DNA of 64,000 bases, taken from Plasmodium malariae (Eukaryota > Apicomplexa > Aconoidasida > Haemosporida > Plasmodiidae). Within the stretch, counting starts at the first letter, position 1. Each line of letters begins with the position of its first letter. The position numbers were made by a program, and so were the translations under genes. Below are positions 1 through 9,786 of this stretch, piece after piece. Where the stretch lies: NCBI RefSeq assembly GCF_900090045.1, contig NC_041787.1:1446001-1510000 (forward strand). Reading direction: 5' to 3'. The notes under the pieces were generated by a model. That model saw only the letters and a list, made by a program, of their open reading frames with translations. It was not told where the DNA came from and ran no database searches.

Positions 1-899
1 TTTGGCTTATTTATGGCGAGTCGACAGAAAAATGCACAAAATTATTTTTCCGTTTCTACGTACATAAAATGTTCTAATAATTCCCACGGCAGTGCTAACA
101 CTATTAATTTAATATGTACCTTCATTTATTTGACTTCTTTATTTAGCTTCATTCATTTATTTACGTTTTCACGAACTTTTACTTAATTTAATTTAATTTA
201 ATTTAATTTTTTATTTTTTTTTATTATCCTTAACTGCAACTTGATGCTTTTCAAATAATGAAAAAAAAAATAAAAAGAAAATTCTTATTGGAAGTCATAA
301 AAACCACTTAGATCTCTCAAAGGCTGTAAAGGGATAAAAAAAAAAAAATAAAAATAAAAATAAAATAAAAATAAAATAAAATAATATATGTGCGAGTACT
401 TTTTTATATCCTTACAATTTTAAGTTGCACCAAAATAAAAAATAGCAACTTAAAAAGAATATATGACGAAATAGCAAAGCAAAAAATATATATATACTTG
501 ATAGCAAAGCAAAAAATATATATATACTTGATAGCAAAGCAAAAAATATATATATACTTGATAGCGAAGCAAAAAATATATATATACTTGATAGCGAAGC
601 AAAAAATATATATATACTTGATAGCGAAGCAAAAAATATATATATACTTGATAGCGAAGCAAAAAATATATATATACTTGATAGCGAAGGAAAAAAAATA
701 AAAAAAAAAAAAATTAATAAAAAAAATAAATTAATAAAAAAAATAAATTATTAAAAGAGTAACGATCTTTTTAAAGCGGAAATCTCCAAAGCATAAAAAA
801 AAAAAAGAATCCTCTGTTTTTCATTTCTGTTGAAGAATTAGTGTTATCAGTTTTATATCCCGTAGTGTATTCTTATAACCATCCTTTTTTTTTATAGAA
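1..899. other. AT-rich intergenic DNA upstream of RPS25
   Basis: No gene is supported here. The stretch has A/T homopolymers, ATAAA-type simple repeats around 330-385 and a 30-bp tandem array listed separately. It most likely holds the promoter and 5' untranslated region of the ribosomal protein S25 gene. The first 60 bases are slightly richer in GC but do not translate into anything recognisable. Confidence 0.6.
467..692. repeat. 30-bp minisatellite, about 7.5 copies
   Basis: The unit is roughly GATAGCRAAGCAAAAAATAT followed by ATATATACTT, repeated head to tail from 467 to 692. The copies are nearly identical, with one A/G change (GCAAAGC to GCGAAGC) that separates the first copies from later ones. 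Because 30 is a multiple of 3, all copies stay open in one frame on each strand, giving false reading frames. Confidence 0.9.
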
Positions 900-1014
900 G
901 TAATTGTTTTAATAAAAACCATCTTATGAGAAAAAATAAAAGAAAAGAGAAACACCAAGAGAAGTGATATACTTCCCTGGAATAATTTTTAGTTTCATTT
1001 TTATTAGCATTTAC

Positions 1015-1092
1015 CTTCATTTTGTTATGTCGTACATTACTACTCCATATTTTGTTATGTCGTACATTACTACTCCATATTTTGTTATGACG
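1015..1092. repeat. 30-bp tandem repeat, about 2.6 copies
   Basis: The unit TTTTGTTATGTCGTACATTA plus CTACTCCATA is repeated, and the last copy diverges (GTCGTAC becomes GACGTAC). It lies inside the presumed first intron of RPS25, about 40 bp before the splice acceptor. Confidence 0.85.
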
Positions 1093-1133
1093 TACAGTTC
1101 TCATTTCCTTATCTTATTTCTGCTTAATTTTAG

Positions 1134-1681
1134 TGCCTCCTAAAGAAAGAAAAACGAAAGAGCAAATTGCTGCAGCAGCAGCTGCATCAGGAAGAAGCAA
1201 GAAGAAGGTATTGTTTCCCATTCGCAAGAAAAAAAGAGACTAATATAAAAATTCTGTTGTGTATATTTCCTTGCGAATGCTTTTACGTGGCTATCCATGA
1301 ACATATGTGCGTGAATATATGTGTGTATGTATATATGTATATATGTATATATGTATGTATTACTTTACTATTGCACTATATTTTTTGCCTGTTCATATTT
1401 TCTTTTTTTCTTTTTGCGTTTTTTGCATCAATGTGTAGAAATGGGGTAAGGGAAAAAACAAAGAGAAATTAAACCATGCCGTTTTTATTGACAAAGCGTT
1501 ACATTCGAAAATTTTGGAATGCAAAAACATGAAAGTTATTACTCCCTCGAGTATATCGGAGAAATATAAAGTAAATTTAAGTGTAGCTCGAGCAGTTATT
1601 AAACATTTAGCGGAAAAAAATCTGATAGTGGAAGTGTGCATACAGAACCACAGCCAGAAGCTGTACACGAAGGCAGCTTGA
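1134..1681 (+). CDS. RPS25: 40S ribosomal protein S25
   Basis: This is a small-subunit ribosomal protein. The visible exons are 1134-1207 and 1439-1681; the intron 1208-1438 is GT-AG. Joined, they read PPKERKTKEQIAAAAAASGR, then a Lys-rich stretch, KWGKGKNKEKLNHAVF, and end in SQKLYTKAA. The basic N-terminal tail, the winged-helix core (VNLSVARAVIKHLAEKNLI) and the C-terminal end are typical of eS25. No in-frame ATG precedes 1134: the frame is closed by TGA just upstream, and 1134 begins with TG directly after a TTTTAG acceptor. The start codon is therefore probably split A|TG by another intron. The best donor I see is after A899 (GTAATT), giving an intron of 900-1133. With one residue from that codon the protein is 105 aa, the length I recall for the family. 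The identity is firm; exon 1 is inferred. Confidence 0.93.
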
Positions 1682-2057
1682 CTTTTTCATACGTTCTTTT
1701 TGAATTTTGTATTACTCAACCTTATGTTTCGTTAATCAGCTGTATTGTGCGCAATACTCCCTTTTTTAACTAATTTTTTCGAATTTTTTTTTTTTTTTTT
1801 TCTATTTTACAATCTTGTACATGCGAAGATAATAACCCCGCATAGTAGAACGCAGGAATATATTACCCTTCACCGTATGTACATGTTTATGTGTGCATGT
1901 AAGCTTCTCATACGTTTAGAATTTTCCTTTTAAGTCGAACACATACCATGCACACGAAAATGTGAAGAGACTATTACTTTTAAAAAAGAGAAAATTAGTA
2001 AATTAAAATCCATGGCAATATGTTAACCAAACTTGTACATATGTGTAACCTTTTGTC

Positions 2058-2092
<35 letters not shown>

Positions 2093-3232
2093 GTTATACA
2101 TGCATGCATACGTACATACATACATACACACATACTTACATACATACACACATACTTACATACATACACACATACTTACATTGATACAATAAAAGAAGTG
2201 CAAGAAGGATGCTGACAGTAGCGAAGTAGAAGAGCAAAGAATGAAGCTAACCGAATAAATGAAATAAAATGATGATCCAAAAAAAAAAAAAACTAATAAG
2301 TGAAGCAAATTTAAAAAAAAATGGAATAAAAGATTTCTTCTTCTGTTCATTTTGATTAAGTTTGCAAACGTTAACATGAACGTAATAAGTTGAAGTCATA
2401 GTTACTCTGATTATTTCATTTATCAAAAAAAAATAATAATAAATAAAAAAAAATACAATACAATACAATATAGTGAAAGTGAAGTGCATTACAGCATCGT
2501 ACATTAACGAATTGCACGCCTCACATGCATGTATGGAAAGAAAGGCTGAAATGTGAATTCGCACAAAGGCGTCTTTATGTAGTAAAAATGGTTACATACA
2601 TGTATATGTATATGTACATGTACATATACATACATACATACATACATACATACATACGTACATACATACATACATACAATATACCAGAATTAAACGAACT
2701 ATTACGTCATTTTCGTCTAAGTGTTTACTTGTTATATATATATACATACATACATACATTTGCAGATATATATGTACAAGTGTACAAATGGGAAGAGAAA
2801 TTACAAATAGCGTAAGAAAGTCATACAGTGTGCGTAAATTACCGCCGTTACCTAGAATACACATATAACTACATATGACAGTGTACATATAACGACAAGT
2901 GGAAAGATACGCAAATGTACTTCTAGTTATCGGTGTTACTCGCACTATTCGGTACGGCAGTGTTAAACGGACAGACAGGCGAGAGGGGGTGGGGGCGGAC
3001 ATAACTGCGAAAGATAAACTTTTCAAAAGAGTATCATTATGTTGTGATAAAAAAAAAAAAAAAAAAAAAAAAAAAGACAAAAATAATTAAAAAGGAGTTA
3101 ATTGAAAGGAAAAGCATTCATCAGTTTTATCCTCATGTTAGTTTTCTTTATTTTGTTCTGATTTGTTTTTTTTTGTTTTTTTTTGTTTTTTCGTTTTTCG
3201 AAAAACACTATTCAGGAAAAGTACCGATATGC
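1682..3232. other. Convergent intergenic region between RPS25 and the TenA-HAD gene
   Basis: Both neighbours end here, so this holds two 3' regions. Contents: (TACA)n and TACACACATACT-type repeats at 2098-2180 and 2620-2675, poly-A runs at 2061-2089, 2280-2292 and 3050-3075, and an unusually GC-rich patch at 2820-3010 with a G-rich tract at 2985-2998. No open frame with protein-like composition was found. Confidence 0.6.
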
Positions 3233-6200
3233 TTATATATCACCGAAGAGAAATATGCCTATTTCCAGCCAACTTTCGGTTGAATAAATAATTTTTTTAT
3301 TTTCATCATAGATATCATTTAACTGCTCACTCCGTTCTGTTGTTATTGAAATAAATTTCCCCGGAGCAACTTTTTTCTGGTGCATACCTTCAATGTACTC
3401 TATAGTGTCTGACTTTACCGATTCATAGTTATTTATATTTCCATTTATGTTTCTATTTCTATTTCTATTTCTTCGTTTGAGTTGTTCAACTTTTGCTGCG
3501 GCAAAAACAAGTGGTTTTATCATAATGCTATGTTTCTCACAAAATTTGATGAGTAGGTCGTTATGCCCTATTAAGATGGGTATATCTGCACTTAACATAG
3601 CATCCAAGTCGATTAAGCTATCCCCAATAAATGCGGACAGATTATGATTTATATTTGTTAGTAACGAACATACTTTTGTTTTTATTCGTGTCTTGTCGAA
3701 CAGCGAACATAATGTTACTTTTTCTTCTATACTATCAGCTTCATTATATTTTTCATGTTTTATTTTAAGTTTATTGTACTCAAAATTTCCAGTGTAGATC
3801 CTCTTCTCTTTATCATAGGTATGTGTCTTTGAATAGTATACATTGAAATATTTCTTAAAAATTTGGTAATAATCATTTTCATCATGTGTATCTTCTACTT
3901 GTTCGCTCGTGCACTGGTCGACTGGAAGTGGTAATTCTGTAGAGTTCTCACCTAATCCCGTGGTAGCTGTAGTGGTAGCTGTAGTGGTAGCTGTAGTGGT
4001 AGCTGTAGTGGTAGCTGTAGTGGCAGCTGTAGTGGTAGTAGTACTACTACTATTATGTAGTACTCCGCTCTGAATTGGAACCCCCTTAACTTTAAGCAAA
4101 TTGTTTCGTATGGTATAAAGACATATTTGTTTTTTTAGATTAAGCGTAATAATATCGAAATAAAAAGTTTTTCTATTTTTTTGTTTATGATTCATTAAAT
4201 GTAGGAAGACTTCTAAAAAATAATCATCCACTTGAAAATTATCATACGATTCATTTATTAAATTGTTTAGTACATCTACATTTATGTCTTTTAGAATATC
4301 GTAATATGCTATTAACATAGAATAACTTACGTGCAAATTATCCACTAACTTTAGGTAATAATAATACGAATCAGAATACGGTTCTGATATATTCTTTTCA
4401 TCTTCTAGTTTTTCCAAAATTGTATTCTCTTCTATAATAAACCATTCATTTATTTTATGTAGGTATTCAATTCGCTCTTCCACTGAATGTATCTTTTTCT
4501 CTTTCATCTTGTCTATACTAAAGCTTTTAAAAAAGTGGATATCCTCTTGGGTTAATTTTGCGCCTTTTCCATTGCCAATGCCAATACCATTTTCATTTCC
4601 GCTTCCATCCTTGTTAACGTTACCCTTACTGTAACTACTTTTATAGTATTTCCTCTCCAACATTTTAAAAAAAAAAGAATACGAATCCTTCTTTATTATC
4701 GTTTTGTCAAAGTCAATCGCTATGTAGTAAAATTCGTCTATACAGTGTAAGCGATTCTCTTCCCCTTCATACATATCGTTAAAATTTTTTAAAAAGTATT
4801 CCTTTTCCTCTTTCCACCCCTTTTTCTTCTCATCATTATCTGTAGTGCTAAATCTTTCATTCTGTTTAACACCCTCCATATTGATATGATCATTTCGTTT
4901 GGATTCCTTCTCCCCCGTTTCACTAATCTCTTCCGATGTGATCCCCTCTAACATTTTCCCTTTTTCATTCCCATTTTTTGCAAAAAGAGCATCGTCTATG
5001 TTAAACGTCGTTTGTTCGAAAAAGAGATGATCGAATTGGCTGTTAACTAAGCACTCTTGATGGATATGCAGCCTCGGACTACCTTCCCCACTATTACTTA
5101 AACTTATGGAAGTTTCATTACTATTACTTCCTTGTGCGTAGTTGGTACTATATACACTATTACCATCCTCTTTTATAAGCTCGACGTATTTTTGAAAAGC
5201 TTCTTTCTTTTCTGGTGTGAGATCAAGATATAGGGGAGAATTCTCTGTCACAGTACATATCTTTTTACAAATATTGCGTCTAATTGCTGTGTACTTTCCA
5301 TTATGATGTAAAATATCATCCTTCTGAGTACTTGTAAACACTTGAGTAAAAAACAATTTTTGTAAATTTGTAGCATATTTAATTATATTTAAATCTTTCA
5401 TAATATCATTAAAGTGGTAATTATTTTTATGTACTCTCTCTTTGGATAAGAAATATAATAAGAACTCATTTAATTCCATAAAGTTTACATTTGCGTATTC
5501 ATTTATGTATTTATAATATAAAATAAATTTATCTTCATATCTTTTATCCCCATGTGGAAATACTACTCTTTCGTTTGAACTTAATTTCATTTCATAGTTA
5601 ATTTTCTTTTGATCATGTGCTTCTATATATTTTTGTGCTTTCACTTTGTTAAAAGACATAAAACACGTGTAATACACATTTGAAAAAATATAAATAAACG
5701 AATAGACGCCATATAACAGATTTAAATAATTATAATTTTTATTTTTACTTAAAAAGTGTACTATAAAATATACATATTTTATTACGCTGTTATGTGGTAC
5801 GCTCTTTTCTTCATCATATGGCTGCACATTTTTACTCGTATCCTTCTTCCTCAATACATTCAACTGTTCATATATATTTGATAATAGCTCACTACACATT
5901 CTGATTGGATGTTGCTCATTAATATTTTCATTCTTAAGTAATACAGATGAAAACAACTGTATATAACTATACAGCAAGTACAACTCAGAATCTAGGCACT
6001 TATAAAAATGATTCGTATCTAAATAATTGTAAGTAATAGCACGCGTAAACTCACTATGCAAACATTTGTAAAAGCTCTTTTCACAATATTTTCTTATCAA
6101 GTACATGTGAAAAAATTTAATTAAGTTTACGTTCTTTTCAGTTCTCACGCCGAGTGGACTAAAAGGCAAGCAGCTACCATTGTCAGTGCTACCACTATTA

Positions 6201-6565
6201 ATGCAGCTAATCATGCCGCTAATAATTCTGCTACCACGACTAGTGCTACCATCATCGCTGTAATTCATAATAGCATTGTAATGACTGCTCTTATGGTAGC
6301 TATTAATAACATTACTGTAATAGCTATGTTCATACAAAGTTTTCCTCTTTAGATTCTTATAAACCTTTTCCACATATACAATACAGTTCTTAAAATTTTC
6401 AAAACTTAAGCAATTATCTTCTTCAATTACACTGCTTTTGTTTCCTTTCTTAGTACTACTCACATGGATGTGTTTTTTCAAATCTATTAGAATTTTTACA
6501 TCCTTGTCAAATTCTTTTTCTCTTCTTGTTCTTAGTTTTTCTAGCAGTAATTTTATATCTTTCAT
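3233..6565 (-). CDS. TenA-HAD fusion, TH2-like thiamine-monophosphate phosphatase candidate
   Basis: This is a single 1,110-residue exon. Residues about 150-330 are mostly helical and resemble the TenA/THI-4 fold (around DTNHFYKCLDSELYLLYSYI). Residues about 610-1105 are a haloacid-dehalogenase domain: motif I is IDFDKT near residue 618 (DxDxT nucleophile), and motif IV is FIGDSLIDLDAM near residue 978 (GDSxxD). The end, YSTESWLEIGIFLFGD, follows the C-terminus of plant TH2/PALE1 as I remember it (a SSWAEIHSFALG-like end). TH2 carries the same TenA-then-HAD order and hydrolyses thiamine monophosphate to thiamine. A parasite that makes thiamine monophosphate but pyrophosphorylates free thiamine needs such a step. 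Parasite-specific inserts are a Ser/Asn-rich N-terminus, a charged linker at 500-600, an Asn/Gly insert near 665 and a Thr/Ala tract near 850. The fold assignment is fairly firm; the substrate is inferred. The first ATG after an upstream stop is used. Confidence 0.72.
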   Translation of the reverse strand: MKDIKLLLEKLRTRREKEFDKDVKILIDLKKHIHVSSTKKGNKSSVIEEDNCLSFENFKNCIVYVEKVYKNLKRKTLYEHSYYSNVINSYHKSSHYNAIMNYSDDGSTSRGSRIISGMISCINSGSTDNGSCLPFSPLGVRTEKNVNLIKFFHMYLIRKYCEKSFYKCLHSEFTRAITYNYLDTNHFYKCLDSELYLLYSYIQLFSSVLLKNENINEQHPIRMCSELLSNIYEQLNVLRKKDTSKNVQPYDEEKSVPHNSVIKYVYFIVHFLSKNKNYNYLNLLYGVYSFIYIFSNVYYTCFMSFNKVKAQKYIEAHDQKKINYEMKLSSNERVVFPHGDKRYEDKFILYYKYINEYANVNFMELNEFLLYFLSKERVHKNNYHFNDIMKDLNIIKYATNLQKLFFTQVFTSTQKDDILHHNGKYTAIRRNICKKICTVTENSPLYLDLTPEKKEAFQKYVELIKEDGNSVYSTNYAQGSNSNETSISLSNSGEGSPRLHIHQECLVNSQFDHLFFEQTTFNIDDALFAKNGNEKGKMLEGITSEEISETGEKESKRNDHINMEGVKQNERFSTTDNDEKKKGWKEEKEYFLKNFNDMYEGEENRLHCIDEFYYIAIDFDKTIIKKDSYSFFFKMLERKYYKSSYSKGNVNKDGSGNENGIGIGNGKGAKLTQEDIHFFKSFSIDKMKEKKIHSVEERIEYLHKINEWFIIEENTILEKLEDEKNISEPYSDSYYYYLKLVDNLHVSYSMLIAYYDILKDINVDVLNNLINESYDNFQVDDYFLEVFLHLMNHKQKNRKTFYFDIITLNLKKQICLYTIRNNLLKVKGVPIQSGVLHNSSSTTTTTAATTATTTATTTATTTATTTATTGLGENSTELPLPVDQCTSEQVEDTHDENDYYQIFKKYFNVYYSKTHTYDKEKRIYTGNFEYNKLKIKHEKYNEADSIEEKVTLCSLFDKTRIKTKVCSLLTNINHNLSAFIGDSLIDLDAMLSADIPILIGHNDLLIKFCEKHSIMIKPLVFAAAKVEQLKRRNRNRNRNINGNINNYESVKSDTIEYIEGMHQKKVAPGKFISITTERSEQLNDIYDENKKIIYSTESWLEIGIFLFGDI
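3960..4040 (-). repeat. 12-bp coding repeat (Ala-Thr-Thr-Thr)
   Basis: Five to six copies of GTAGTGGTAGCT on the plus strand encode an Ala/Thr tract in the HAD part of the TenA-HAD protein, between the cap and the last catalytic motif. It is an in-frame low-complexity insert. Confidence 0.85.
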
Positions 6566-7917
6566 TTTGCCTTCTTAACTATTCGCTCACTATATAAGCA
6601 TCCAACATGAGCTGCTTCTACGCCCTCACCCCTTTACCGCTTGATTGTTCTATGGTTCTTTTATGTATTCGGCTTACCCTGCTTACTCTGTTCACTCTGT
6701 TTATTCTACTTAATCTTCTTCCTCTATTCATTTACTTCTTATCTTTACTTTCTTTTTTTTTTTTTTTTTGTTTGTTCTCATACGTACTAAATGTTCGCAG
6801 ATTGTTCATGCATTCATTCTAAAAATATTTCTCACCTCAGTTCTTTTGTAAATTTATACGTTTAGTATCCCTGCTTTTTAATTTGACTAAGAGAAGATAT
6901 ATCTGAGCAAAAGAGACTTGCGAGTAGGTACATACACATATAAAAATGTACACTTATATACATGTAAGCATATATACATATACATATGTATACATATACC
7001 AATACATCATGTACATATTTATACATACCGACTTATACACGTGTACATATACATGTGCTTCTGTATGTGCATACGTGCGAGTATGTTGTGGCGTACTTCT
7101 ACTCACCACGAACAGGGAAAAAAAGACTTCGTTAATTATAAAAAAAAAGAGAAAATTTTCGTGCATGCGAAAAAGTATAAATAATGTATGCACGAGAAGA
7201 CATCCCCTTTTCCCCTTCTATTCATCTCTTTTAAAATTTCATGGTATGGTTTTTAAATGAACAGAAGTGGACGGATGCGCGTATGTGCGAGGGCACATAA
7301 AACACGTGCATTAGATATATAGCATATACAGTACAACTGCTTAAGTGTATGGTTGTTATCAAAAAAAAAAAAAAGAAAAAGAAAAAAGGGCATTTATCCA
7401 TACACATGTACATTTGCATGTGCGTTTATACATACATACATACATATAAATATATATATGTATATGTATATGTACATGTGTACAAAAGTACACTTGTTTA
7501 CTTGCTTTAAAGAAGAAGCTTCTTATATATTTAGAATAACCATCTTGACTAATTTTGTTTTAAAAAAAAAAATTAAATAAATAAATAAAAAACTGCTGTA
7601 TACTCTGAACACGTTTCAGCATTTATTACACATGCTATTTGCTTAAGTGAAGCTCGAAAATGCATATATCACAATGCATATATTTAATATATGTTTATAA
7701 ATATGTACAACAAAAAGTATTTTCACGCATACATAATAATATGTATGCACAACTCGTACTCGTTCGCTATATATTTTTTTTTTTTTTTTTCCTTTTTGTA
7801 AGTAATTAATTTTCCTCTTTAACTTAGTGGCATTCATATATGTAATATTTAATCGTGCTCAGTATACTCAACATAATAATAATAATAAAAGCTGGTTTGA
7901 GATATGCTTCCACTGTA

Positions 7918-8237
7918 TTCCTTTTTTTTTTTTTTTTCTTTTTATACTTTTTCTTGTTTTTCTTATTTTTCTTATTTTTCTTATTTTTCTTATTTTTCTT
8001 ATTTTTTTTATTTTTCTTGTTTTTCTTATTTTTTTTATTTTTCTTATTTTTCTTGTTTTTCTTATTTTTCTTATTTTTTTTATTTTTCTTGTTTTTCTTG
8101 TTTTTCTTGTTTTTTTTGTTTTTCTTGTTTTTCTTGTTTTCTTGTTTTTCTTGTTTTTCTTGTTTTTCTTGTTTTCTTGTTTTTCTTGTTTTTCTTGTTT
8201 TTCTTATTTTTTTTATTTTTCTTGTTTTTCTTTTTTG
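7918..8237 (+). repeat. Pyrimidine tandem array (TTTTTCTTAT/TTTTTCTTGT)
   Basis: About 320 bp on the plus strand are almost purely T and C, with a G or A about every 10 bases. The 9- to 10-bp unit drifts from CTTATTTTT to CTTGTTTTT. It reads as Phe-rich peptides in all plus frames and is not a gene. Confidence 0.9.
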
Positions 8238-8449
8238 ATAATGGACAAAAATTTTGTGGAATTAAAAAAATCAAGGTGTATGGTAAAATAATTTTAAAAA
8301 ATAAGAAATCATTATGTTGTCAAAGAAACTTAAGTGCGCAACATGTAATTTGTGTAAAGGGGTATTACATAAAACAAAAATGAATAAAATGTGAGTCCAA
8401 AAAAAATGTCTTCACAAAGTATTAGTGAACAAAGCACAGTCAAACAAAG

Positions 8450-8637
8450 CAAAATTGAACAAACAAAATTCAATAAACAAAATTAAATAAACAAAATTAA
8501 ATAAACAAAATTGAACAAACAAAATTAAATAAACAAAATTGAACAAACAAAATTAAATAAACAAAATTAAATTAACAAAATTAAAAAAACAAAATTAAAT
8601 AAACAAAATTAAATAAACAAAATTAAAAAAACAAAAT
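8450..8637. repeat. 14-bp array (CAAAATTAAATAAA)
   Basis: About 13 copies of CAAAATTAAATAAA and close variants (CAAAATTGAACAAA) lie head to tail. It is non-coding, about 1.2 kb upstream of the DIX gene. Confidence 0.85.
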
Positions 8638-9607
8638 TACACAAAAAGGCTACTTTTAAAAAGGTAGTTAATTGTTAGCTTCCCCTATGCTACATATCAT
8701 GTGTTAACCTGTAAGAAAAGAAAAACAAAATAAGAAAATAAAAATAAAAAGGCAATAAAATGAGGCATTTTTTTGGTATGTGTAAAAAGAAATTTCTTTT
8801 TTTTTTTTTTAATCCTGTTTGTTTCTTTATTTCACGTTAAATTATTTATATTACTTTATATTATATTAATTTTTGAAGTCTTTCATTTTTTCATTTTTTC
8901 GTTTTTTCATTTTTTTATCTTTTTATCTTTTCGTTTTTTCATTTTTTTATCTTTTTATCTTTTCGTTTTTTTATATTTTTTATCATTTCCAGTAATTTTA
9001 AAATGAACCTTTTCTTTGTATTTGTACTTCAACATTAATCGTTTTCCTAATTTTACTTCAAATAAATAAACATACATATATATATATATATATATATGCT
9101 TATGCATAATTGTCATTTTCTGTATTTATTATTATTTTTTTTTTTTTTTTCTTGTACATGGTTTAATAATGCATAGACAAATATGCGAAGAACAAAATGT
9201 ACATGTATGTTCTCACATATACAAAACGAATATTGAATTATATACAGATATGTCCCTGTACATATTATTTTATGTGAGTATATGTTAGCATATGGAAGTG
9301 TCTGTGAGCTATATATATGTATATGTATCTGTTTTTTCTACAGTGTATGCTTTATTGTTAGAAGAAAAGCTTTATTATCCTTGTGAAAGGAACAGCAATA
9401 CATAGGCAATAATTTATTTTTTTGTTTATATATATATATATATGTATGTATATTTGTATTTACTTGTAAAAATTTTCTAAGCAACAAAAGAATTTTTCCC
9501 CATGAGCATTCACGAAATTTGGAAATTAACAATTTTACATAAAAGTTAAAATGTCAACAAAGTAAAATAAATAAATTAATAAATATACGAATGAATAGAT
9601 ATATAAA

Positions 9608-9706
9608 TGAACAGATTAATGAACAGATTAATGAACAGATTAATGAACAAATTAATGAACAGATTAATGAACAAATTAATGAACAGATTAATGAACAGAT
9701 TAATAA
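9608..9706. repeat. 12-bp array (ATGAACAGATTA)
   Basis: About eight copies of ATGAACAGATTA, alternating with ATGAACAAATTA, end about 80 bp before the DIX gene start. It is probably in the promoter or 5' untranslated region. Confidence 0.85.
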
Positions 9707-9786
9707 GCACATACATAAATAAAACAACGCCTATGCGTACAAACGTAATCTGTTTGTAAATCTTCCAGAACTTAAGGCAAAAAAAA

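Larger units (their letters stand above)
6566..9786. other. 3.2-kb divergent intergenic region with several repeat tracts
   Basis: It lies between the start of the TenA-HAD gene (-) and the DIX gene (+), so both promoters should be here. It is dominated by simple sequence: GTACATA-like repeats at 6920-7060 and 7420-7480, a long pyrimidine tract at 7918-8237, a CAAAATTAAATAAA array at 8450-8637, T-rich repeats at 8880-8990 and an ATGAACAGATTA array at 9608-9705. Open frames here are translations of these repeats. Confidence 0.6.

Noticed and set aside
467..692. CRISPR-like array
   Set aside because: Units are contiguous without unique spacers, and this is a eukaryotic nuclear genome.
7827..8383. 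Phe/Leu-rich frames over the pyrimidine tract, which could look like membrane proteins
   Set aside because: All three plus frames are open because of the TTTTTCTTAT repeat; there is no unique sequence or conserved motif.
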